Below, piece after piece: positions 1 to 7,478 of a stretch of 64,000 bases of DNA. This DNA is from SZAS-103 sp038234715 (GTDB lineage Bacteria > Pseudomonadota > Gammaproteobacteria > Xanthomonadales > Xanthomonadaceae). Within the stretch, counting starts at the first letter, position 1, and every line of letters starts with the position of its first letter. Both the position numbers and the translations under genes were made by a program. Where the stretch lies: assembly GCA_038234715.1 (NCBI GenBank), contig JBBQTD010000009.1, positions 39,035-103,034 on the forward strand, read 5' to 3'. The notes under the pieces are model-generated. The model searched no databases, was not told the DNA's origin, and saw nothing but the letters and a program-made list of their open reading frames with translations.

Positions 1-611
1 AGGTCGCCCTCGCGCAGGTGCGGATCATCGTCAGCGATGTAGGGCGGATTGCTGACGATCGCATCGAAGCACTGGCCGTGCAGGGATGCGAGCCAGTCGC
101 CTTCGGCGCAGTGCACGCGCCCGACGAATCCAAGCGCAACCGCATTCCACTGCGCGACAGCGAGCGCCGCAGGGCTCACGTCCACCGCAATCACCTCGGC
201 AAGCGGCCGCTCCCTGGCGATCGCCAGCGCGACCGCGCCGCTGCCCGTACCAAGATCCGCAACCCGCACCGGAATATCAGTCGCAAGCACGCCGAGCGCG
301 CATTCGACCAGCAATTCGGTTTCGGCGCGCGGGATCAGCACATCGGGCGTGATGTGCAGGTCGAGCGACCAGAACCCGCGTGAGCCAACCAGCTGGGCGA
401 TCGGCTCACCTTGCGCACGCCGCACGACCAGAAGATCGAAACAACGGCGCGCCGTGTCCGCGACCACGTCGTGCGCATGCGCAAACAGCCACGCGCGCGG
501 GCGATCGAGCGCATGCGCCAGCAGCAGCTCCGCCTCCAGGCGCATGTCGGCACCAAGTCGCACGACCGCGGATGCGAGCAGGGCGGCAACACTCGATTCC
601 TCCTCGTGCAT
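1..611 (-). CDS. prmC: PrmC, release factor N5-glutamine methyltransferase (5' part only)
   Basis: SAM-dependent enzyme that methylates the glutamine of the GGQ motif of release factors RF1 and RF2. The minus-strand reading frame is open to the left edge, so only the first about 203 codons are here. It shows the N-terminal helical domain, the VADLGTGSGAVALA SAM-binding loop and the family catalytic motif NPPYI near the edge. The start at 611 is chosen because GGAG lies five bases ahead of an ATG giving MHEEESSV; an in-frame double ATG at 638/635 has no ribosome site. The gene is divergent from the esterase that starts at 665. Identification is firm; only the C-terminus is unseen. Confidence 0.9.
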   Translation of the reverse strand, partial: MHEEESSVAALLASAVVRLGADMRLEAELLLAHALDRPRAWLFAHAHDVVADTARRCFDLLVVRRAQGEPIAQLVGSRGFWSLDLHITPDVLIPRAETELLVECALGVLATDIPVRVADLGTGSGAVALAIARERPLAEVIAVDVSPAALAVAQWNAVALGFVGRVHCAEGDWLASLHGQCFDAIVSNPPYIADDDPHLREGD

Positions 612-664
612 GTCAACTCCGGCGACCCGCGCCATCATGACGCCGCGAACACATCGCGGGGGCG

Positions 665-1585
665 ATGATAGCCGCCATGACCATATTTCGCCTTCCTGCT
701 TGGCTGCGCAGCTTCCTCGTCGGATTCGCCTTGATCGCCAGCGTGCTGGCGACCGGATGCACGCGGGTCACCTTCGCCGTTGCCAATATCGGGGTGGATT
801 CCGCAGCGATCACGTCTGTCGCATTCGACCCCGCGCATGCGCTTGTCCTGGATGTGCACAGGCCGGCGCACACGCATGGGCATGCCCCCGTCGTGGTTTT
901 CTTCTACGGCGGCAGCTGGCGCAACGGCACGCGCCAGGACTACCGCTTCGTGGGCCAATCGCTGGCGCATGAGGGCTTGCTGGTGATCGTGCCCGACTAC
1001 CGCAAGACGCCGCAGGTCGCGTTTCCTGCGTTCATCGAGGACTCCGCGCGCGCGGTTGCCTGGGCGAAGCTGCACGCCGCGGACTACGGAGGCGATCCCT
1101 CGCGCATCTTCCTGGTCGGTCATTCGTCCGGCGCGCACATGGCCGCATTGCTCGGCACCGACGGCCGCTTCCTGCGCGCGGTCGGAATGCAGCCGCGCGA
1201 TCTGTCCGGAATCGTCGGTCTCGCCGGCCCCTACGATTTCCTGCCACTCACGGATCCGGACCTGATGCAGGTCTTCGGTGCCGAAGCGGAATGGCCGAAT
1301 TCGCAACCGGTGAATTTCGTGGATGGCGATGAACCGCCGTTCCTGCTGTTCCAGGGCACTGTGGACACGCTGGTGCGCCCGGCGAATGCGCCAAGCCTGG
1401 CGGCGAAATTGCGCGCGGCGCGCGAGCCTGTCGAATTGCACATGCTCGAGGGCGTCAGCCATGCGGGATTGCTGATCGACCTGCTGCGCGACTCCTCACC
1501 GGTGCGGCAGCAAGTACTCAGCTATGTGCAATCGAGCAAGACTAATGCATCAGATGCGCCGCTTCGATCACCACCGACGCAATGA
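665..1585 (+). CDS. alpha/beta-hydrolase lipoprotein (carboxylesterase type)
   Basis: Probable serine esterase anchored to the envelope. The N-terminus is a hydrophobic signal ending in LATGC, a lipobox, so the mature protein would start at that Cys. An oxyanion loop FFYGGSW is followed by the nucleophile elbow GHSSGAH (Ser about residue 155), an acidic residue in QGTVDTLV and a His in GVSHAG, which make the full Ser-Asp-His triad of the BD-FAE/Aes-like esterases. Substrate cannot be told. A second in-frame ATG at 677 would keep the signal and is an equally good start. The 3' end overlaps the convergent DUF5706 gene by 44 bases. Confidence 0.85.
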   Translation: MIAAMTIFRLPAWLRSFLVGFALIASVLATGCTRVTFAVANIGVDSAAITSVAFDPAHALVLDVHRPAHTHGHAPVVVFFYGGSWRNGTRQDYRFVGQSLAHEGLLVIVPDYRKTPQVAFPAFIEDSARAVAWAKLHAADYGGDPSRIFLVGHSSGAHMAALLGTDGRFLRAVGMQPRDLSGIVGLAGPYDFLPLTDPDLMQVFGAEAEWPNSQPVNFVDGDEPPFLLFQGTVDTLVRPANAPSLAAKLRAAREPVELHMLEGVSHAGLLIDLLRDSSPVRQQVLSYVQSSKTNASDAPLRSPPTQ

Positions 1586-2168
1586 ACCCGGTCAGGAAGC
1601 AGATGTAACTCAGACGCAAATAGCGGTACTTGTGGTGCGACAGATAGCTGCCGAGCGAGTACACGTCCTTCGCCATCGACAAATACACCGAACCATCGGG
1701 CTTGAGCCGCTCGGACATCTCGCGCAGGTAGCGCTCCTGGTCGAGTTCGGCGAAGTGGCCGAAGAACAACAGGTTGAAGTGCGGCGGCAGCGCCTGTCCG
1801 GGCTTCAGGCGCAGCGGCCTGTATTTTGGCAGCACCGCAAGGATCGCCAGCAGCAATGCGGCGAGGGTGAATCCGGTGAGGGTAAGCACACTCGCGCGCA
1901 ATGCCGGGTCGCCCATGCGCCCGAGGCTGATCGTGAGCACGATCGACGACACCGTGATGATGATGCTGGCCTTGGTATCGGCCATCGACGAGAGCGCGAC
2001 GTGATGCTGCTGCGCGGTGCGCAGGATCACATCGCCAGTGTTGCGCTCCGGGATCGCCGCATACAGCGCGCGCAACCCGGAGGCGTCGGCAGGAGTGGAT
2101 CGCGGGTTTGCTTCGTGGCCCAGGCCGCCGACGCTGGGCAGGTCCTTGTTCGTATCCGGTCCGGTCAT
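1542..2168 (-). CDS. orphan PycTM-like (DUF5706) membrane protein
   Basis: About 208 residues. The centre carries the DUF5706/PycTM signature: a helix around QQHHVALSSMADTKAS leading straight into a membrane segment (IIITVSSIVLTISLG), then a second segment (LTGFTLAALLLAILAVL), a soluble stretch with FFGHFAELDQ, and a C-terminal third segment (YICFLTGFIASVVIEAAHL). In Pycsar defence systems this family is the membrane effector opened by cyclic pyrimidine nucleotides. Here the neighbours are an esterase and ahpD, with no cyclase seen, so a defence role is not shown. ATG at 2168 has GGGGG five bases upstream; a GTG at 2180 is the alternative. Confidence 0.7.
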   Translation of the reverse strand: MTGPDTNKDLPSVGGLGHEANPRSTPADASGLRALYAAIPERNTGDVILRTAQQHHVALSSMADTKASIIITVSSIVLTISLGRMGDPALRASVLTLTGFTLAALLLAILAVLPKYRPLRLKPGQALPPHFNLLFFGHFAELDQERYLREMSERLKPDGSVYLSMAKDVYSLGSYLSHHKYRYLRLSYICFLTGFIASVVIEAAHLMH

Positions 2169-2394
2169 CGCAGCCCCCACGGTTGCGGATACGTTAGCGC
2201 AATCTGCGGAACGATTGCATTTTCGCGACTTCGGCGATGGATGGCATCTTCAGTATGTCCAATCGAATCGTGTCACGCATGCATCCGTTGCCGCCAGGCT
2301 TGGCGCAGCTCCCCCGCATGCCCGCGCAGACGCGTTCCTTTCGCAACGCAATCCGCGTGATCCGGCATTACAGCCGTGCCCGCCAAGCGCCTGC

Positions 2395-2931
2395 TCATGC
2401 TGCAGCAGCTTGCTCCAGCGTCACCGCGACCGCGTGGATCACCGCCGCGATGCGCACCGCACTCTGCACGCCTTGCGCGGTCACGCCATGCTGACGCAGT
2501 GTCTTCTCGTGCGCATCCAGGCACATACCGCAGCCGTTGATCGCCGATACCGCAAGCGACGCGGCCTCGAACGCGATCTTCTCGATGCCGGGGTTGGCCA
2601 TCACGTTCATGCGCAGGCTTGCGCGCAGGGTTTCGTATTCCTTGTTCGCGATCAGATGAGTGAAGCGGTAGTAGACGTTGGTCATGCCCATCATCGCGGC
2701 CGCTGCCCGCACGCCGTCGCTTTCGGTAGGGTCGAGTTGCTCTGCTGCAAAGGCTTCCATTGCCTGGGCCAGCGGAACTTGTCGCGCTGCGATTGCCGAT
2801 GCGAAGGCAACCGCGCGGATCTGCTTCCCTGTCAGGCCCGGAGCGCCGCCTTCACTGAGCACCGAATCAAGATTCAGGCGCAGGTCCTTGGCGTAGGGCG
2901 GCAGTGCCGCCTTGATTTCATCGAGGTTCAT
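2395..2931 (-). CDS. ahpD: AhpD-like alkylhydroperoxidase (carboxymuconolactone decarboxylase fold)
   Basis: A 178-residue all-helical protein of the AhpD family, which acts as a CxxC thiol peroxidase or reductant partner of AhpC. The redox site is NGCGMCLDAH: Cys134, Cys137 and His141, with Glu122 upstream as the family's proton-relay acid. The His found between the cysteines in mycobacterial AhpD is replaced by Met, as is common in proteobacterial members. Length matches mycobacterial AhpD closely. Start at 2931 has AGGGA before it; the frame is open further upstream but without a ribosome site. It lies downstream of ahpC on the same strand, 153 bases away, with a hairpin repeat in the gap. 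Confidence 0.9.
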   Translation of the reverse strand: MNLDEIKAALPPYAKDLRLNLDSVLSEGGAPGLTGKQIRAVAFASAIAARQVPLAQAMEAFAAEQLDPTESDGVRAAAAMMGMTNVYYRFTHLIANKEYETLRASLRMNVMANPGIEKIAFEAASLAVSAINGCGMCLDAHEKTLRQHGVTAQGVQSAVRIAAVIHAVAVTLEQAAAA

Positions 2932-3051
2932 GGGGTTTCCCTGTGAATCCAAATTGCTGTTCGGGCCAGACATCGCGATTGAAGGCGCTACCCGCAGAGA
3001 CGTTCGCGGAGTAACTGCAATGGGTACCAAGGGCGCAATGACTTCTCCCGA

Positions 3052-3076
3052 CCCCTCTCCCGAAATGGGAGAGGGG
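3052..3076. repeat. extragenic palindrome between ahpC and ahpD
   Basis: A perfect 10-bp inverted repeat, CCCCTCTCCC and GGGAGAGGGG, around a 5-base loop. There is no T-run on either side, so a simple intrinsic terminator is unlikely. Palindromes of this type occur as dispersed intergenic repeats in Xanthomonadales genomes. In the ahpC-ahpD transcript it could stabilise or attenuate the message, which would fit higher AhpC than AhpD output; that is inference. Confidence 0.6.
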
Positions 3077-3084
3077 CCTTCGCG

Positions 3085-3624
3085 TCAGGCTGCCTTGAGC
3101 GTCTCGTCGCCCTGCTTCCAGTTGCACGGGCACAGCTCGTCGGTCTGCAGCGCATCAAGCACGCGCAGCACTTCGTCCGGGCTGCGGCCAACGCTCAGGT
3201 CAGTGACGTAAACGAAACGGATGATGCCGTCGGGGTCGACGATGAACGTCGCGCGCTGTGCCACGCCCTCGTTCTTGTCGAGGATACCCAGCGCCGATGT
3301 GAATTCGCGCTTGATGTCGGCCAGCATCGGAAACGGCAGCGAGCGCAGGTCATTGTGGTGAGCGCGCCAGGCATGGTGCACGAACTCGCTGTCGGTGCTA
3401 CCCGTCAGCAGTTGCGCATCGCGGTCCAGGAAGGCCTGGTTCTTCGCTGCAAAACCGGCGATCTCGGTCGGGCAAACGAAAGTGAAATCCTTCGGATAGA
3501 AGAACAGCACCAGCCACTTGCCCTTGTAGGTGTCGTTGTCGATGTCCGTGAACGCCTTCGCGAGGTCGGTGGACACGGTGGCCTTGAGGCTGAATTGCGG
3601 AAGTTTGTCGCCAACGGTCAGCAT
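3085..3624 (-). CDS. ahpC: AhpC, typical 2-Cys peroxiredoxin
   Basis: Reduces H2O2, organic peroxides and peroxynitrite in the cytoplasm. 179 residues. The peroxidatic Cys51 sits in DFTFVCPTEI; the C-terminal tail LCPCNW gives the resolving cysteine (Cys165 or Cys167), followed by a short tail. No AhpF is seen nearby; the downstream AhpD is the likely reductant partner. Start at 3624 has AGGAG seven bases upstream; the open frame continues 5' but that part lacks peroxiredoxin sequence. Divergent from oxyR with a 274-base control region, so OxyR-dependent induction is the expected regulation. Confidence 0.95.
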   Translation of the reverse strand: MLTVGDKLPQFSLKATVSTDLAKAFTDIDNDTYKGKWLVLFFYPKDFTFVCPTEIAGFAAKNQAFLDRDAQLLTGSTDSEFVHHAWRAHHNDLRSLPFPMLADIKREFTSALGILDKNEGVAQRATFIVDPDGIIRFVYVTDLSVGRSPDEVLRVLDALQTDELCPCNWKQGDETLKAA

Positions 3625-3801
3625 GGAAAATCTCCTGGTGGGTAAAACGAAAAGGGTGCCTGTCTCGAGCAGGACGTTCTGCAACGCATCCGGAGGATTG
3701 AGCGATCGGTTCACCTTTCGGCAAAGACCGGACTGCATGCCCTGAGCTGCTTGCGACATGCTCCAACCGATCACTGGAGTCGCATTGTCGCGACGCAGCA
3801 T

Positions 3802-3829
3802 TGATATTGCCAATGAATTGTTCATATCA
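3802..3829. promoter_or_regulatory. candidate OxyR operator between ahpC and oxyR
   Basis: Lies in the 274-base divergent intergenic region. The outer arms TGATAT and ATATCA and the inner arms ATGAA and TTCAT form nested dyads in an AT-rich patch inside otherwise GC-rich DNA. A GATAG half-site follows at 3834. OxyR sites are ATAG-type dyads spread over several turns, so the match is only partial. Position and base composition are the main support. Confidence 0.35.
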
Positions 3830-3898
3830 TGTCGATAGCCTGGGCCAATCGTCCAGCAGCCCCTTGATCATGGCCGGCCCACTGCAGCGAGCGGCACG

Positions 3899-4870
3899 AT
3901 GAACCTGCGCGATCTCCACTACCTCGTCGCGCTCGCAGACCATCGGCACTTCGGTCGGGCCGCGGCAGCGAGCTTCGTGAGCCAGCCAACCCTGTCCACC
4001 CAGATCAAGAAGCTCGAGGATGAACTTGGCGTGGCGCTGGTCGAGCGCGCGCCGCGCAAGATCATGTTGACGCCGGTCGGACATGACATCGCCGAACGTG
4101 CGCGACGCATCCTTGCCGAAGTGGACCAACTCAAGGAGTCCGCGCGACGCACCCGCGATCCCGAAGCGGGCAGCGTGCGGCTCGGCATCTTTCCGACGCT
4201 TGCGCCGTATCTGCTGCCGCACGTCCTGCCGACGATCCGCGAACGCTTCCCGCGGCTGGAATTGCTGCTCGTCGAGGAGAAGACCGAAATCATCCTGCGC
4301 CAGTTGCGCGAAGGGCGCCTGGATGTCGGCGTGCTCGCCCTGCCGTTGCACGACGACCAGCTGCACGTGGAGTTCCTGTTTGACGAACCGTTCGTGCTCG
4401 CGGTGCCGAGCATGCACGCGCTGGCGCGGCGCAGCACGTTGTCGCTGCATGACCTGGCGAACGAACGCCTGCTGCTTCTCGAGGACGGCCACTGCCTGCG
4501 CGACCAGGCCCTGGATGTATGTACGCTCGCGGGCAGTGGCGAGCGCAACGGATTCCGCGCGACCAGCCTTGAGACGCTGCGGCAGATGGTCGCGGCCAAC
4601 GTCGGCATCACCTTGCTGCCCACCTTGTCGACCAAGCCGCCTGTCGCGCATTCGAACGACATCCACCTGCTGCGCTTCCGCGACTCACACCCCAGCCGAA
4701 GGATCGGCATGGTCTGGCGACGCAGTTCGGCGATGGCCGGTTTCCTGCTCAAGCTTGCGGATGTTTTTCGCGGGTTGCCGAAGGATTTGCTGAAGCCGGG
4801 GATGGATTCGATTGCACCTGCGAAGCCGCTTTCGAAGCGTGTCGCAGCGAAGCTCACGACGAAGAGCTAG
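3899..4870 (+). CDS. oxyR: OxyR, peroxide-sensing LysR-type regulator
   Basis: 323-residue transcription activator. An N-terminal winged helix-turn-helix (residues 1-60, with FGRAAAASFVSQPTLSTQ) is followed by a substrate-binding-type sensor domain. The two redox cysteines are at exactly the E. coli positions, Cys199 and Cys208, in the segment LLEDGHCLRDQALDVC, which supports H2O2 sensing by disulfide formation. The C-terminal tail after about residue 300 is basic and longer than in E. coli. It is divergent from ahpC, the classic arrangement in which OxyR controls both its own gene and the peroxiredoxin. Confidence 0.95.
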   Translation: MNLRDLHYLVALADHRHFGRAAAASFVSQPTLSTQIKKLEDELGVALVERAPRKIMLTPVGHDIAERARRILAEVDQLKESARRTRDPEAGSVRLGIFPTLAPYLLPHVLPTIRERFPRLELLLVEEKTEIILRQLREGRLDVGVLALPLHDDQLHVEFLFDEPFVLAVPSMHALARRSTLSLHDLANERLLLLEDGHCLRDQALDVCTLAGSGERNGFRATSLETLRQMVAANVGITLLPTLSTKPPVAHSNDIHLLRFRDSHPSRRIGMVWRRSSAMAGFLLKLADVFRGLPKDLLKPGMDSIAPAKPLSKRVAAKLTTKS

Positions 4871-5040
4871 AAACAGCAAAAGATCCAGCGGGAGAGGGAG
4901 TTCACGGGCGCTGCATCGCAGCATTCAGCCGGCCCATCGCAGGCATCGCAACAATCAATTTCCCCTTGCCGCGCGCGCGCGCTACCCTCTGGATGCCGAC
5001 ACATCGGCACCGATGCCATTCCATTGCCACGAGGTGAGTC

Positions 5041-5457
5041 ATGAGTCTCAAGGGCAGCAAGACAGAGGAAAACCTGAAAGCCGCATTTGCCGGCGAATCG
5101 CAGGCCAATCGTCGCTATCTGTATTTCGCGCAGAAGGCCGACGTCGAGGGCTACAACGATGTCGCAGCCGTGTTCCGTTCCACCGCCGAAGGCGAGACCG
5201 GCCATGCGCACGGACATCTGGAATACCTGGAGGAATCGGGCGACCCCGCCACCGGGCTTCCATTCGGCAGTACGTCGAACAACCTCAAGGCCGCGATCCA
5301 CGGCGAGACCCACGAATATACCGACATGTATCCGGGCATGGCCAAGACTGCGCGCGACGAGGGTCACGACGAGATCGCCGACTGGTTCGAGACGTTGGCC
5401 AAAGCCGAGCGCTCGCATGCGAATCGCTTCACCAAGGCATTGAACGAACTCGTGTGA
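5041..5457 (+). CDS. rubrerythrin (ferritin-like diiron protein, no rubredoxin domain)
   Basis: 138 residues forming a four-helix bundle with diiron ligands visible as paired motifs: Glu19 in GESQANRRY, Glu52 and His55 in EGETGH, Glu89 in HGETHEY, and Glu123/His126 in AERSH. The C-terminal rubredoxin module of classic rubrerythrin is absent, so electrons must come from a partner. Likely peroxide reductase. GAGGTGAG stands before the ATG. It heads an operon with an Fe-S protein (40 bases downstream) and a DUF3501 protein, a recurrent proteobacterial trio. Confidence 0.9.
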   Translation: MSLKGSKTEENLKAAFAGESQANRRYLYFAQKADVEGYNDVAAVFRSTAEGETGHAHGHLEYLEESGDPATGLPFGSTSNNLKAAIHGETHEYTDMYPGMAKTARDEGHDEIADWFETLAKAERSHANRFTKALNELV

Positions 5458-5496
5458 TCGACGCTTGAAGACGCCGCGCGCGCAGGGGAATCCACG

Positions 5497-6837
5497 ATGA
5501 ACGAATCGGACCCTGCGCGCGAAGGCAGCCTCGAAGCTCCGACGCGGCATCCGGTCGCGTGGAAGTCTCCAGCGTTCTGGGACGAGGCGGCGCTCGAAGC
5601 GGAACTCGAACGCGTGTTCCATGTCTGCCATGGTTGCCGGCGTTGCGTGAGCCTGTGCAACGCGTTTCCCACGCTGTTCGATCTGGTCGATGCGTCGACG
5701 ACCCTGGAAGTTGATGGCGTCGCCAAGTCCGACTACGCCAGTGTCGTCGAGCAATGCTATCTGTGCGACCTGTGTTACCAGACCAAGTGTCCGTACGTTC
5801 CGCCGCATCCATGGAACGTGGATTTCCCGCACCTGATGCTGCGCGCGAAGGCGCACAAGCATCGGCGCGGCGAAACGCCAACCTCGGCGAAGCTGCTGTC
5901 GAGCACGCGCACGGTTGGCAAGTTCGCATCCATTCCAATCGTCGTCGCAGCGGTGAATTGGGGCAACAGTAATCCAGCGCTGCGCGTGGTGATGGAGAAG
6001 ACGCTCGATGTGCATCGCGACGCTGATTTGCCGGCGTACCACAGCAACACCGCGCGCAGCAGGCTCAAGCAACTGCGCGAGGACGGTGTCGCCGTTGCAG
6101 CCGGACCAACGACAGGCAAGGTCGCGCTCTTCATCACGTGCTACGGCGACTACAACCAGCCGCAGATGGTCGAGGACCTGGCGGCGGTGCTGCGCCACAA
6201 CGGCGTGCAGGTGAGGTTGCTGCGCAAGGAAAGTTGCTGCGGCATGCCCAAGTTCGAACTCGGCGACCTGGACAGCGTCGAGAAGTTCAAAAACGCGAAC
6301 GTGCCGCTCTTGCTCGAAGCAATCAACGACGGCTACGACCTAATCGCGCCGATTCCATCGTGCGTGCTGATGTTCAAGCAGGAACTGCCGCTGCTGTTCG
6401 CCGGCAACGCCGATGTGACCAGGATCAAGCGCGCGTTCTACGATCCTTTTGAATACCTCATGCACCGGCATGCCGCGGGCTTGTTCAAGACCGATTTCCG
6501 CAACGAACTCGGCAAGATCGCCTGGCAGGCGGCATGCCACCAGCGCGTGCAGAACATCGGCCCGAAGACGCGTGATGTGCTGAACCTGGTTCCGAATACC
6601 GAAGTCGTCACGATCGCGCGCTGCTCGGGCCACGACGGCACCTACGGCGTCAAGAAGAACACCTACGCAATCGCGCGCAAGATCGCAAGGCCAGTCGAGG
6701 CGCGGGTGAAAACCGCGGCGCCGCAGCACTTCACCAGCGACTGCGTGATGGCCGGCGCGCACATCGCGCATGGACTGAACGACGGCACGGTCGCCGTGCA
6801 TCCGATCACGCTGATCCGCAAGGCCTATGGAATCTAG
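5497..6837 (+). CDS. GlpC/HdrD-like double [4Fe-4S] cluster protein with CCG domains
   Basis: 446-residue electron carrier. Two ferredoxin-type cysteine sets are present: Cys44, 47, 50, 54 (VCHGCRRCVSLC) and Cys87, 90, 93, 98 (CYLCDLCYQTKC). The C-terminal half has cysteine-rich CCG-type segments such as KESCCGMPKFE and ARCSGHDGTYG, as in heterodisulfide reductase subunits and GlpC. No membrane segments are seen. The gene sits between rubrerythrin and DUF3501, so it probably feeds electrons to the diiron protein; no glycerol-3-phosphate dehydrogenase subunits are nearby, so the label GlpC would be misleading as a function. Confidence 0.85.
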   Translation: MNESDPAREGSLEAPTRHPVAWKSPAFWDEAALEAELERVFHVCHGCRRCVSLCNAFPTLFDLVDASTTLEVDGVAKSDYASVVEQCYLCDLCYQTKCPYVPPHPWNVDFPHLMLRAKAHKHRRGETPTSAKLLSSTRTVGKFASIPIVVAAVNWGNSNPALRVVMEKTLDVHRDADLPAYHSNTARSRLKQLREDGVAVAAGPTTGKVALFITCYGDYNQPQMVEDLAAVLRHNGVQVRLLRKESCCGMPKFELGDLDSVEKFKNANVPLLLEAINDGYDLIAPIPSCVLMFKQELPLLFAGNADVTRIKRAFYDPFEYLMHRHAAGLFKTDFRNELGKIAWQAACHQRVQNIGPKTRDVLNLVPNTEVVTIARCSGHDGTYGVKKNTYAIARKIARPVEARVKTAAPQHFTSDCVMAGAHIAHGLNDGTVAVHPITLIRKAYGI

Positions 6838-6845
6838 GACTGGGC

Positions 6846-7427
6846 ATGCACAAACTGACCCGCGCCGACCTGCTGCCGCTCGAAGCCTATTCCGCGCAAC
6901 GCGCCGACCTGCGCCGCCGCGCATTGGCGCACAAGCGCATGCGTACCCTGCATCTGGGCGAACACGTTACCTTGTTGTTCGAGGATCGGATCACCGTGCA
7001 GGCGCAGGTGCAGGAGATGCTGCGCATCGAACGCATCTTCGAGCTGGCCGGCATCCAGCAAGAACTCGATGCATACAACCCCCTCGTCCCCGACGGCGGC
7101 AACCTCAAGGCGACCTTGCTGATCGAGTTTCCAGACGCTACCCAGCGCGCAGTCGAACTCGCGCGATTGCGCGGCATCGAACGCGCGTTCTACGCCGAGG
7201 TTGCCGATCACGGCCGCACCCCCGTGCATGCCGACGAAGACCTGGATCGCAGCGACGGCGACAAGACTTCCGCCGTGCATTTCCTGCGCTTCGAATTCAC
7301 ATCGAATGCAATTGCTGCGATCAAATCAGGTGCGGCGTTGCGGTTCGGCATCGACGACCCTCGGATGCCGCTGCAGGTCGAAGTGGCCGCTCCGCTGGGC
7401 GCCGCATTGATTGCAGACTTAGATTGA
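6846..7427 (+). CDS. DUF3501 family protein
   Basis: 193 residues, soluble, no signal peptide. The opening KLTRADLLPLEAYSAQR and the stretch TLLFEDRITVQAQVQEMLR are characteristic of DUF3501, a family with no assigned biochemical activity that habitually follows rubrerythrin and a GlpC-like Fe-S protein. It starts nine bases after the Fe-S gene, so the three are surely co-transcribed. It may be an assembly or docking partner of the redox proteins; this is inferred from context only. It converges on pbpC, whose stop lies 50 bases away. Confidence 0.85.
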   Translation: MHKLTRADLLPLEAYSAQRADLRRRALAHKRMRTLHLGEHVTLLFEDRITVQAQVQEMLRIERIFELAGIQQELDAYNPLVPDGGNLKATLLIEFPDATQRAVELARLRGIERAFYAEVADHGRTPVHADEDLDRSDGDKTSAVHFLRFEFTSNAIAAIKSGAALRFGIDDPRMPLQVEVAAPLGAALIADLD

Positions 7428-7478
7428 ATCCGTTGGCGGCCAAGCAGGATGCGCCCAGCTTGCAAATATGCCGACGCA

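Noticed and set aside
3052..3076. Intrinsic terminator between ahpC and ahpD
   Set aside because: The stem is perfect but neither side has a T-run, so it is recorded as a palindromic repeat.
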